Below, one piece after another: positions 8,772 through 17,900 of a stretch of 30,593 nucleotides of DNA. Source of the stretch: Flavobacteriales bacterium (GTDB lineage: Bacteria > Bacteroidota > Bacteroidia > Flavobacteriales > BACL11); NCBI GenBank assembly GCA_018664745.1, contig JABJNS010000047.1, positions 1 through 30,593 of the forward strand. The letters are read 5' to 3'. The notes under the pieces are model-generated. The model was given only the letters and a program-made list of their open reading frames with translations. It was not told where the DNA came from and ran no database searches. Both the position numbers and the translations under genes were made by a program. Numbering within the stretch: the stretch's first letter is position 1; each line of letters begins with the position of its first letter.

Positions 8772-11065
8772 TTTCTGAGGTAAAGATAATCTAAATAATA
8801 AATTACTTTTAAGGATAAGCTATTTTCTTGAGGAAGGGTTAGAGACTGCTCTACATTATCCAACCAATGGTTTCTGATTATACTGTCATCATTTGTAATC
8901 GCATGATTCCAAACTAAGCTTAACTTACTTCCAGGAGCAAACAACCAGTTGAAATTTAAGTTTCCTGTCCAAGTTGTATAATTTATATTGTGTTTCCCAT
9001 CATAATTACTAGCATATAAGTAACCATCATTTCCTAAGTTTTTGAATTTAGTGTTTTCTACTTGATCAAAATGATAACGCAATTTGAATGCTAAATCCAT
9101 TTTGTTGTTCAAAACAAAACTACCACTCAATACATTAGTAATCATATTGGTGTTTCTTAATGCAAAAACTGGCAAATCATTTTCATCTTTAGTAGTAAAG
9201 CCAGCATCATTCTTTACATGGTTAACAGATAAAACATAGCGGAAGGATAGCTTATCGTTAACTCTTATAATAGGTTGTATTCTCCAACCAAATTTCCTGG
9301 AATTGTAAAGTGGCTTTATATGTCCGCCAAAACTATAGTCAAGAGCAAATTTCTTACGATAATCTGTTGAAAAGAATATTCTTCCTCTAACTCCTTTTGA
9401 AATTTTGAATGGACTTTCTAAGTTTCCAGTTCTGGCTTCATAATAGTCAATACTTTTATAGGGGTTAACAGTCCCAAATGCACCTATTGTTAAGTAGTTT
9501 TTTAAAGTAAAAACACTTTTCATACTGTAGTCAAGTGAGGTGAATTCCTGTTCGGTAAAAAGGGTTTTATAATCAGCAGTTAATGATAAGTTAGAATTTA
9601 CAAGATTTTTAGTAGGCGTTAACTGGTTATAACTTAAATATAATGTATGATTAATGCTGTTGTTTCTCATTAGGAAACCTAAATCATTTACATTGTATTT
9701 ATCATCAATTATTTCAGATGAAATATTGTATTTGTATTCCCCTTTTGTTTTTGAAATTCCAAATTTACCTGAATAACCTTGTATTAACTCATCACAATAA
9801 AAAATATTACTATTATTTAAGTAGACATCATACCTATGTGTATTGTCTCTGTTATTTATTCTGGTTGTTATTCCATTTACATTAGAGCTAATGCCATTCC
9901 CTTTTTCATACTTATTAGTATTGATAAAACTAACTGATGAATTATTCTTTAAGGATTGGTCAAATACCAATATGTTAAAGTTACTAAAATCTTTTGTGAT
10001 GGCATTTAAGGCGCCAATTCCTAAGCCATTTTTAGTTCTTCCTGAAATTTTTGAGGCATTAAGTAAATCATCACTTACTCTTCTGGTATAAAACATATTT
10101 CCTGCTTTTCCAAACAGCTCTGTTCCTTCAGTAAAAAACTGTCTTTTTTCAGTGTAATAAACTTCAAAGGGAGAGAGGTTTAGTACTTTGTCATCAGGAG
10201 CAACTTGTCCAAAATCAGGAATAAGAGTCATATCTAAAGTAAAACTTTCATTTATTCCATATTTAAGATCCATACCCATGTTGTAAGGGTAAGTATTTTT
10301 ACCATCATAATTATTATAGTAACTAGTAATGTATGGCATTGCTGAGAGTCTAACTGGAGATTTCACATTAAAGGATAAAAACTCTAACAACCCATTTTGC
10401 ATGGCGTAATTATCATAGTTGACATCAATAAAGTTCCAAGTATAATTTTCTCTATACCTTCTAATCCCTCTAGACATATTTAGACTCCAATTTATATTGT
10501 ATGTTTTTTCTTTTTCTGATGGGAATCGAATAGCAGAAAATGGAATAGCAAATTCTGCTATCCAACCTTTATCTGTTATCTTTACAGCTGATTTCCAAAC
10601 AGCATCCCAATCATAATCAATAGAAGTATTGGTGTATTTTGCATCTGTTTGAACTCCAGCTGCACTTACTAAAAAGTTATAGCTTAATTGTCCATTATTA
10701 TAAGGATCAATGCAGATGCCAAATGAATCAAAATTTTTTCCTTCTTGATCTCGCTTGCTAAGTTCCTTTAAAATACTATCAGGAGCATTATCATACATCA
10801 TTATGCCAAAATAAATAGCATTATTATCATAACAAATCTGTACTTCTGTTTTTTGCCCTATTCTTTCATTAGCTCCATTATTGGGATTCATTTGCTTAAA
10901 ATTATCAGCCTTAGCTAGTTCTGACCAATGTATATCATCTAATACTCCATCAATTTTTGGAGGAATTCTGCACTCGCTAATTGTATAAGTTTTTTTATTT
11001 TCAAACTGCCCAAAAGTAAGTAAAGGTAAGAGGGTGAGTAAGCAAAAAAAATGTTTGATTTTCAT
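8768..11065 (-). CDS. DUF5916 family protein with CBM9-like N-terminal domain
   Basis: Exported protein of 765 residues. The chosen ATG at 11065 gives a clear signal peptide (MKIKHFFCLLTLLPLLTFGQ); the frame stays open upstream to 11149 but that part is untranslated leader carrying the promoter. Residues about 30-210 resemble the carbohydrate-binding family 9-like domain: PPKIDGVLDDIHW, then WKSAVKITDKGWIAEFAIPF. The rest has the alternating, aromatic-rich character of an outer-membrane beta-barrel, including FEVYYTEKRQFFTEG, a hallmark of DUF5916 proteins, and it ends in aromatic-rich strands. The function of the family is not established; an outer-membrane or surface role is inferred. It is the first gene of a unit with lolD, with a 4-base stop/start overlap. 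Confidence 0.9.
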   Translation of the reverse strand: MKIKHFFCLLTLLPLLTFGQFENKKTYTISECRIPPKIDGVLDDIHWSELAKADNFKQMNPNNGANERIGQKTEVQICYDNNAIYFGIMMYDNAPDSILKELSKRDQEGKNFDSFGICIDPYNNGQLSYNFLVSAAGVQTDAKYTNTSIDYDWDAVWKSAVKITDKGWIAEFAIPFSAIRFPSEKEKTYNINWSLNMSRGIRRYRENYTWNFIDVNYDNYAMQNGLLEFLSFNVKSPVRLSAMPYITSYYNNYDGKNTYPYNMGMDLKYGINESFTLDMTLIPDFGQVAPDDKVLNLSPFEVYYTEKRQFFTEGTELFGKAGNMFYTRRVSDDLLNASKISGRTKNGLGIGALNAITKDFSNFNILVFDQSLKNNSSVSFINTNKYEKGNGISSNVNGITTRINNRDNTHRYDVYLNNSNIFYCDELIQGYSGKFGISKTKGEYKYNISSEIIDDKYNVNDLGFLMRNNSINHTLYLSYNQLTPTKNLVNSNLSLTADYKTLFTEQEFTSLDYSMKSVFTLKNYLTIGAFGTVNPYKSIDYYEARTGNLESPFKISKGVRGRIFFSTDYRKKFALDYSFGGHIKPLYNSRKFGWRIQPIIRVNDKLSFRYVLSVNHVKNDAGFTTKDENDLPVFALRNTNMITNVLSGSFVLNNKMDLAFKLRYHFDQVENTKFKNLGNDGYLYASNYDGKHNINYTTWTGNLNFNWLFAPGSKLSLVWNHAITNDDSIIRNHWLDNVEQSLTLPQENSLSLKVIYYLDYLYLRK

Positions 11066-11085
11066 TAAGGGTAAAATTTGGAGCA

Positions 11086-11093
11086 CAAATATA
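11086..11093 (-). promoter_or_regulatory. -7 promoter box of the DUF5916-lolD unit
   Basis: TATATTTG on the minus strand, matching TAnnTTTG, 20 nt before the start codon at 11065. No good -33 TTTG at the usual distance. It is divergent from the sucC promoter, leaving about 20 bp between the elements. Confidence 0.6.
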
Positions 11094-11113
11094 TAATTTA
11101 ATGTCAATAGAAG

Positions 11114-11143
11114 TTTGTAATTCAAATCAATCCTATATTTTTG
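11114..11143 (+). promoter_or_regulatory. sucC promoter (-33 TTTG, -7 TATTTTTG)
   Basis: TTTG at 11114-11117 and TATTTTTG at 11136-11143 are separated by 18 bp, close to the known Bacteroidota sigma factor consensus of TTTG and TAnnTTTG. The box ends 19 nt before the ATG at 11163, giving a leader of roughly 15 nt without a Shine-Dalgarno sequence. This is the best two-part promoter in the window. Confidence 0.8.
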
Positions 11144-11162
11144 CGGCACTAAAAAAAATGAA

Positions 11163-12353
11163 ATGAATTTACACGAATATCAAGGTAAGGAATTATTAAA
11201 TAGCTTTGGCGTAAGAATCCAAAGAGGAATTGTTGCTACTACACCAGAAGAAGCTGTAGCTGCTGCTGAAAAGTTAACTGCTGATACTGGTACTAGTTGG
11301 TATGTAGTAAAAGCACAAGTTCATGCAGGAGGGAGAGGAAAAGGTGGTGGTGTAAAATTGGCTAAATCATTAGAGGAAGTAAAGTCAATTTCAAATGATA
11401 TTTTAGGAATGCATTTAGTTACTCCTCAAACTTCAGCTGAAGGAAAATTGGTGCACCAAGTACTTATATGTGAGGATGTATACTATCCAGGAGAAAGTGA
11501 AACTTCAGAGTTTTATATGTCAGTTTTATTAAATAGAGCCACTGGTAGAAACATGATTATGTACTCTACTGAAGGAGGAATGGATATTGAAACAGTTGCT
11601 GAGGAAACGCCACATTTAATCTTTCATGAAGAGGTTGATCCTAAAGTAGGTTTAACAGGATTTCAATGCAGAAAAGTTGCTTTTAACTTAGGACTTTCTG
11701 GTGCTGCATTCAAGGACATGACTAAATTTGTACATGCACTATATACTGCTTATGATAAAACAGACTCTTCTTTGTTTGAGATTAACCCTGTACTTAAAAC
11801 TTCAGATGATAAAATAATGGCAGTTGATGCTAAAGTGACCCTAGATGCTAATGCATTATTCCGTCATAAAGATTTTATTGCTTTAAGAGATACTAGAGAG
11901 GAGGATGCTACTGAAGTAGAAGCAGGAGAGTTTGGACTTAATTTTGTTAAGTTAGATGGTAATGTTGGTTGCATGGTGAATGGTGCTGGTTTGGCTATGG
12001 CAACAATGGATATTATTAAAATGGCAGGTGGTAATCCTGCTAATTTCCTTGATGTTGGTGGTACTGCTGATGCAAAAAGAGTTGAGCAAGCATTTAGAAT
12101 CATTTTAAAGGATGAAAATGTAAAAGCATTATTAGTAAATATATTTGGAGGTATTGTAAGATGTGATAGGGTAGCTCAAGGAATTGTTGATGCTTACAAA
12201 AATATAGGTGATATCAATATCCCTTTGATTGTAAGGTTAGAGGGAACAAATGCTGCTGAAGCTAAAAAATTAATTGATGAAAGTGGATTAAAAGTAGAAT
12301 CAGTTATTTTGTTACAAGAAGCAGCTGATAAGGTTGCTGAGGTGTTGGCTTAG
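11163..12353 (+). CDS. sucC: Succinyl-CoA ligase (ADP-forming) beta subunit
   Basis: Beta subunit of succinyl-CoA synthetase, 396 residues, the standard length. It couples succinyl-CoA cleavage to nucleoside triphosphate synthesis in the TCA cycle, in the cytoplasm, as a complex with SucD. The N-terminal ATP-grasp domain begins MNLHEYQGKELL and carries the nucleotide-binding stretch QVHAGGRGKGGGVKLA at about 52-67. The metal-site motif FEINPV and the C-terminal ligase domain with NGAGLAMATMD, NFLDVGGTAD and VNIFGGIVRCD are all intact. sucD is not adjacent; its location is outside the window. A minimal ATG-AAA-TGA at 11158-11166 overlaps the sucC start codon and may be fortuitous. It is monocistronic, with its own promoter and a strong terminator. 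Confidence 0.97.
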   Translation: MNLHEYQGKELLNSFGVRIQRGIVATTPEEAVAAAEKLTADTGTSWYVVKAQVHAGGRGKGGGVKLAKSLEEVKSISNDILGMHLVTPQTSAEGKLVHQVLICEDVYYPGESETSEFYMSVLLNRATGRNMIMYSTEGGMDIETVAEETPHLIFHEEVDPKVGLTGFQCRKVAFNLGLSGAAFKDMTKFVHALYTAYDKTDSSLFEINPVLKTSDDKIMAVDAKVTLDANALFRHKDFIALRDTREEDATEVEAGEFGLNFVKLDGNVGCMVNGAGLAMATMDIIKMAGGNPANFLDVGGTADAKRVEQAFRIILKDENVKALLVNIFGGIVRCDRVAQGIVDAYKNIGDINIPLIVRLEGTNAAEAKKLIDESGLKVESVILLQEAADKVAEVLA

Positions 12354-12373
12354 ATTATTGTTTAGATATAATA

Positions 12374-12401
12374 GAAAAGCCGAGCATTTGCTCGGCTTTT
12401 C
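12374..12401. terminator. Bidirectional terminator between sucC and lgt
   Basis: Perfect 12-bp stem GAAAAGCCGAGC (12374-12385) with its complement at 12390-12401 and an ATTT loop. The outer A and T runs make it a symmetric A-stem-T terminator usable from both strands. It lies 20 bp after the sucC stop and 3 bp before the lgt stop at 12404. Confidence 0.93.
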
Positions 12402-12403
12402 TT

Positions 12404-13546
12404 TTATTTATTTCTACTATATAATAAATAACTACCTACTATACCAATCAGTACAAGGCATGTTGAAATTATTTCAGCTTGAGTGATTCCTCCTAAAATA
12501 TCATATTCTGTGTTAATTCTAATTTTTTCAATAAAAAAGCGTTCTACACCATTCATTGCAAGATAAATACAAAACAATATCCCTGGAATATGGATTCGTT
12601 TACGAATAGCCCATAAAAAACTAAAGAAAAGTAAACACATCACTACTTCATAAAAAGCAGTAGGCCAAACAGGATTGGCAAGTTCCATACAAAAATTTCC
12701 AACACAACCTTCAATAGGAATTCCTGCATTTATTACATTATTCGGGAAAGTATAACTCCACATCCAATCAGGAAAATAAGCCATCCATTCAGGTTTAGGG
12801 GCTAAGTTGTCTATTCCCCAATCACCATCCCCTGACATTTGACAACCAATACGCCCAATACCATAAGCAAGCATTAGGGCAGGAGCAGCAGCATCAATTA
12901 GGTGTAGCGTATTGATTTTATACTTTTTTGCATACCAGATTACTGATACCGCTCCAGCAATTAATCCTCCATAAAAGGTAAGTCCGCTAAAAGATATTAG
13001 TTGCCCAATTGGATCAGCCAAAAATTCCCCCATATTTTCCAAATTATGGAAAATCTTAGCTCCAATAATTCCTGATACAGCAGCTATCATTGTCATATTT
13101 CCAACTAATTGAAACGGGTGAACCGTTTTTTCAATTTCTTTTGGTGTAGCTAATTTTGTTTTTTGATTATCACTCCATTTTAAATAAACAGATATAGCCG
13201 CTATAAGAATTCCTCCCATAAAGTTTCCTCTTGTTGAAAGGATAAAATCCTGAGGATTTTCTACCAAACCAGCATAATGGAAAATAGCTTCAATAAATTT
13301 AAAACCTATAAAAAAACCTGTGATAAGGCTACTTGCTATATCGGTAATACTTAATGGTTTTCCTATAATTTCCTTAACTGTAGTAGCAGTAAGGTGTCCT
13401 TCTTTTTCTTTTCGTTTTAATTCTTTAGTGATTACATAGGATGCTGCTAAAAAAGCAATAGCAACCCAAAACCCAAAAGTTTGAATGGGAAGAGGAATAT
13501 TTATTCCAAATAAATCAAACAGTAAGTGGCTAATAGTAGGGTACAT
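12404..13546 (-). CDS. lgt: Prolipoprotein diacylglyceryl transferase, long form
   Basis: Inner-membrane enzyme that transfers diacylglycerol from phosphatidylglycerol to the lipobox cysteine of prolipoproteins, the first step in lipoprotein maturation. It has 380 residues; many Lgt proteins have 260-290, but long forms are usual in Bacteroidota. About seven membrane segments are seen. The Lgt signature is GRIGCQMSGDGDWG (231-244) with its essential Arg232, and the C-terminal VERFFIEKIRIN carries the second conserved Arg. At FYGGLIAG (191-198) a Tyr takes the place where E. coli Lgt has His103. The ATG is 18 bp downstream of the mtaB stop without a promoter match, so the two genes are probably cotranscribed. 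The lipoproteins in this window are potential substrates. Confidence 0.93.
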   Translation of the reverse strand: MYPTISHLLFDLFGINIPLPIQTFGFWVAIAFLAASYVITKELKRKEKEGHLTATTVKEIIGKPLSITDIASSLITGFFIGFKFIEAIFHYAGLVENPQDFILSTRGNFMGGILIAAISVYLKWSDNQKTKLATPKEIEKTVHPFQLVGNMTMIAAVSGIIGAKIFHNLENMGEFLADPIGQLISFSGLTFYGGLIAGAVSVIWYAKKYKINTLHLIDAAAPALMLAYGIGRIGCQMSGDGDWGIDNLAPKPEWMAYFPDWMWSYTFPNNVINAGIPIEGCVGNFCMELANPVWPTAFYEVVMCLLFFSFLWAIRKRIHIPGILFCIYLAMNGVERFFIEKIRINTEYDILGGITQAEIISTCLVLIGIVGSYLLYSRNK

Positions 13547-13564
13547 AGTTTATTTTCTTTTTAT

Positions 13565-14863
13565 TTACAGAAGTTCAGCTTTCATTATTCCGTCATCATC
13601 AATTTCTAGTAGTTTAACTTGTTGTTTTGTTCTGCAATAATCAGCACCAAAAGGAATTTTAATTTTGATATAATTATCAGTAAAACCTAGTAAAAAACCA
13701 TCTTTATCTTCTTGTTCAAAAAGGGCAGTATGTTCTGTGTTAAGATACTTTTCATAAAATGCTCTTTGCAATTTATTTGATAAAATTCTTAACTGCTTGC
13801 TTCTGTTTGCTCTATCCGATTTTGAAACAATTCCATCCATATCAATGGCTGGTGTATTTTCTCTTTCAGAATAAGTAAATACATGCAAGTAGGAGAGTGG
13901 TAAATCTTTAATAAAGTTTAGTGTTTTATTAAATTCTTCTTGAGTTTCTCCTGGAAATCCAATAATAACATCTGCACCAATACAAACATCATTTACCTCA
14001 CTAACAATTTTTTCAATCTTATTTCTGTATAATTTTGTTTGGTAGCGTCTTTTCATTCTCCCAAGAATTACATCAGAACCTGATTGCATAGGGATGTGAA
14101 AGTGAGGCATAAATTTATTAGAACTTTTCACTAAATCTATTACATCATCACTAATTAAATTTGGCTCAATAGATGAAATTCTATAACGCTCAATTCCTTC
14201 AACTTTATCTAATTCTTTTACAAGATCAGCAAAGTTTCTATTATCATTCTTATCTTTAAACTCCCCAATATTTACTCCAGTAATTACTATTTCTTTTATT
14301 CCTTTATCTGCAATGTCATTTGCATTTGCAATGATGTTTTCTATGCTGTCACATCTGCTTTTCCCTCTAGCTAAAGGAATGGTGCAGTAAGTACAAGGAT
14401 AATCACATCCATCTTGTATTTTCATAAATGAACGCGTGCGATCAGTAAGAGAATAGGATGAAAAATAATCTAAGTCATTTATTTCACAGCCGTGTACCTT
14501 AGTAGTTTCAACTGTATTTAAATCAGTAAGTAGTTTTGGTAAATTGAATTTTTCATTGGCTCCAAGCACCATATCTACTCCTTCAATATCACTTATTTCT
14601 TTTGGTTTTAGCTGTGCAAAACAGCCTGTAACTACAATAAATGCTTCAGGGGAAGTCCTTTTTGCTTTTCTTATTATTCTTCTGCACTCTCTATTAGCAT
14701 TTTCGGTAACAGAACAAGTATTAATCACATATAAATCAGCTTTTTTTTCAAATTCTGTTTTACTAAAACCAATTTCAGCTAACTGTCTACCAATGGTAGA
14801 AGTCTCTGAAAAATTGAGTTTACAACCCAATGTATAAAAGGCAACTTTTTTATTAACAAACAT
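13565..14863 (-). CDS. mtaB: tRNA N6-threonylcarbamoyladenosine (t6A37) methylthiotransferase MtaB
   Basis: Radical-SAM methylthiotransferase of 432 residues that converts t6A37 to ms2t6A37 in tRNA. The N-terminal UPF0004 domain has its three cluster cysteines at Cys14 (TLGCKLNFSE), Cys50 (NTCSVTENA) and Cys81 (VTGCFAQ). The radical-SAM triad CDYPCTYC is at 153-160, followed by TIPLARGKSR. A TRAM-like C-terminus ends the protein. TLGCKLN and the subfamily's 'SVTENA' favour MtaB over MiaB or RimO. The chosen ATG at 14863 is 4 nt after a TACTTTTG box; the frame extends only to a TTG at 14884, which overlaps the box and is rejected. It leads an operon with lgt. Confidence 0.9.
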   Translation of the reverse strand: MFVNKKVAFYTLGCKLNFSETSTIGRQLAEIGFSKTEFEKKADLYVINTCSVTENANRECRRIIRKAKRTSPEAFIVVTGCFAQLKPKEISDIEGVDMVLGANEKFNLPKLLTDLNTVETTKVHGCEINDLDYFSSYSLTDRTRSFMKIQDGCDYPCTYCTIPLARGKSRCDSIENIIANANDIADKGIKEIVITGVNIGEFKDKNDNRNFADLVKELDKVEGIERYRISSIEPNLISDDVIDLVKSSNKFMPHFHIPMQSGSDVILGRMKRRYQTKLYRNKIEKIVSEVNDVCIGADVIIGFPGETQEEFNKTLNFIKDLPLSYLHVFTYSERENTPAIDMDGIVSKSDRANRSKQLRILSNKLQRAFYEKYLNTEHTALFEQEDKDGFLLGFTDNYIKIKIPFGADYCRTKQQVKLLEIDDDGIMKAELL

Positions 14864-14867
14864 AGTG

Positions 14868-14875
14868 CAAAAGTA
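14868..14875 (-). promoter_or_regulatory. -7 promoter box of mtaB-lgt, 4 nt from the start codon
   Basis: TACTTTTG on the minus strand, then CACT, then ATG (14863). A transcript from this box would begin at or next to the start codon, so the mRNA is predicted to be leaderless. Divergent from the box at 14911. Confidence 0.7.
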
Positions 14876-14910
14876 GAAAATCAAAAAGGTTTACGCCTTT
14901 TGTAACTTAA

Positions 14911-14918
14911 TATTTTTG
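14911..14918 (+). promoter_or_regulatory. -7 promoter box of the PKD-repeat surface protein
   Basis: TATTTTTG matching TAnnTTTG, followed by CGGCC as in the sucC promoter (CGGCA). It lies 48 nt before the ATG at 14967, a longer leader than for other genes here. No convincing -33 element. Confidence 0.6.
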
Positions 14919-14966
14919 CGGCCGTTTTATCAAGTAGGCTTACAGTAAAAATTAATACCCAAAACC

Positions 14967-17900
14967 ATGACATTACTTCTACTAAGTTACTTATCAAAAA
15001 ATAGATTAAGCTTACTAAAAAGTAAGCTAGTACACCTTTTCCTAATCCTTGTAGCTATGTTAATTTCCAGTAGTGCAAGCCCACAAGTAAGTGCTGATTT
15101 TACGACACTCTCAGCTAATACTGGATGCGGTTCATTAGTAGTTGAGTTTCAAGATTTATCAACAGGTAGCCCAGATACATGGCTATGGGATTTTGGAAAT
15201 GGTAATACTTCAACTTTAGAAAATCCCACTACTATTTTTAGTAATCCTGGAATTTATGATATTACTTTAACTGTATCTAATGCTGTATCTAATGATACAG
15301 AAGTTTCAATTGGATTAATAAAAGTATATGAAAGGCCGGTTTCAGGGTTAGCGACAATTTCACCTGCAAATGGGTGTATGCCTCTAGTTGTTGATTTTGT
15401 AGATATATCTATTACAATTAATACCATTACTAATTGGCAATGGGACTTTGGTGATGGTGGAGCAAGTAATTTTAAAAATCCTAATTATGAATATAATTCT
15501 GATGGTGAATTTTCAGTTTCTCTTATTGTAACTGATATTAATGGCTGCCAAAGTTTGTCAACAAAAGTAAATTTTATTGAGGTGTATAAAGTGCCAACAG
15601 CTGATTTTATAGCTGACATTATTTTTTCTTGTAATCCGAATGAATTAGTAACCTTTACTAATAATACATTAGGTGCTGCAACTTATGCTTGGGACTTTGG
15701 TGATGGAAATACTTCAGTGATAGATAATCCTATACACAATTATACTTTTGGAGTTTATTCTGTTATGCTAATAGCAAAGCAAGGAAGTTGTACTAATACT
15801 CTAGTTCTTAATAATCATATTGAAGTAGGAGCAGTACTTAATTCTGATTTTACAGTTGATGTAAATAGTGGTTGTGAGAATTTACTTGTTAATTTTACAG
15901 ATATTACTGCCAATTCTCCTGATAGTTGGTTATGGGACTTTGGTGACGGTACAACTTCTAACTTGCAGAGCCCTTCCCATATATATTTAAATGAAGGTAG
16001 TTATGATGTAACCTTAACAACAAGTATAGGTGGTCAGTGCTTAAATAGTTATACTTCTTTTGGAATTATTGAGGTATTTGCTAATCCTTATATTCAGCTA
16101 AATGCCGATACCACTTATGCTTGTACTATTCCTTTTGCTGTACAATTTACTGATGAAACAGAAAATGCTGTTAGTTGGGATTGGGATTTTGGAAATACTA
16201 TAAACTCAAATTTAGAAAATCCAGCTGTATTATATGCAAATTATGGAAGTTATGATGTAAATCTTACTGTAACAAATATTAAAGGGTGTACTCAAACTAA
16301 AGATTTCAGTAGTTTTATTGAAATTGAAAAAATCAGTGTTAATATTAATACTACTAATATAAGTGGCTGCATTCCTTTTGACGCCAATTTAATGGATAGC
16401 ACTAGTTCAATTCGTCCATTGGTAGATTGGAGTTGGAGTTTTGGAGACGGAAATTTTTCTAATGTTCAAAATCCTGTGAATCAATATGTAACAGCAGGAT
16501 CATTTGATGTAAATTTACTTGTTGTAAATGATTATGGCTGTGTAGCTGATTCAAATTTTATTAATTTTATTAAGGTTAATAAATCCCCACAAGCTGAGTT
16601 TGAAGCAGCACCAATTATTAGTTGTGCAGGACAAAATATTGATTTTTTTGATATTTCTACTTCAACTGCTTCAATTACAAATTGGTTATGGGATTTTGGT
16701 GATGGTAGTATTTCAAATTTACAATACCCAATGCACCAATATCAATTAACAGGTACTTATGATGTGACTCTTATTGCTGGGGTTGATAATTGTATTGACA
16801 CTTTCAGTATTTCAAATTATATTGAGATTATTGAACCAACTGCTATATTTACTGAAAAGTATAATTGTGATAATCCCTTAACTGTTAAATTTGAAAACTT
16901 TTCTATTGGTGCTGATAATATATTTTGGGATTTCGGTGATGGTACTTTTTCAAATCAAATCAGCCCAGTCCACACTTACCAAGTTAAAGGGAATTATGAT
17001 GTTACTTTAACTGTTGAAAATATTATTACAGGTTGTACACATGAATTTATAAAATCAGTTAAATTGACTATTCCAAAAGCTGATTTTGACTATCTCGTTA
17101 ATCCAACAAATTTTCTTAAAGACTCAGTAGGCTGTATTCCACATGATGTTTATTTAACAAATCTTTCTCAAGATTGGTTATGGTATAAGGTAATCTGGTC
17201 AGATGGTTATGTTGGTTATAGTAGAATTGATCATGTTTTTACAAATCCAGGAGTATTTGATGTAACAATGATTGTTACTGATATACATGGTTGTAAAGAC
17301 ACTATGACACGTACTAACATGTATCGTATTGCTGATGTAACTGCTGACTTTGAAATTACAAATGTATTAGGTTGTGACTCTATGTTGGTTGATTTTGAAG
17401 ATCTCTCTATTCCAGCATCTACAGTGGTTTGGGATTTTGGTGATGCTAGTGCTAATAGTTCTTTAAACTTCCCTCAACACATCTATTATGCTGAAGGTTT
17501 TTATGATGTAACACTTTATGCCGAATCAACTGATGGTTGTAAGGATACATTAGAACGCATAGAATATATTCAATTTCAATACCCAGTGGCTGATTTCAGC
17601 TCAAATATTCAAGGAATTTGCCCTGATGATGTAGTACAGTTTAATAATTTTTCTGAAGGAATAGGAATAAGTAGTCTTTGGAATTTTGGAGATGGAACAC
17701 AAAGCGTACAGGAAAACCCTTTGCATTCATTTGCATTAAATGGTATGTATGACATTTCTATATTAATTACAGATTCATTTGGTTGTTCTAATAATATGAT
17801 TTTACCTCAACATATTGAAGTATTAGAGCCAACTGCAGATTTTATTACTACTGGTGTAAGTTCCAATTGCCCTCCATTAATTTCTAACTTTACTAATCTT

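Noticed and set aside
14864..14884. TTG start extending MtaB by seven residues
   Set aside because: The extension overlaps the TACTTTTG promoter box; the ATG at 14863 gives the normal family start.
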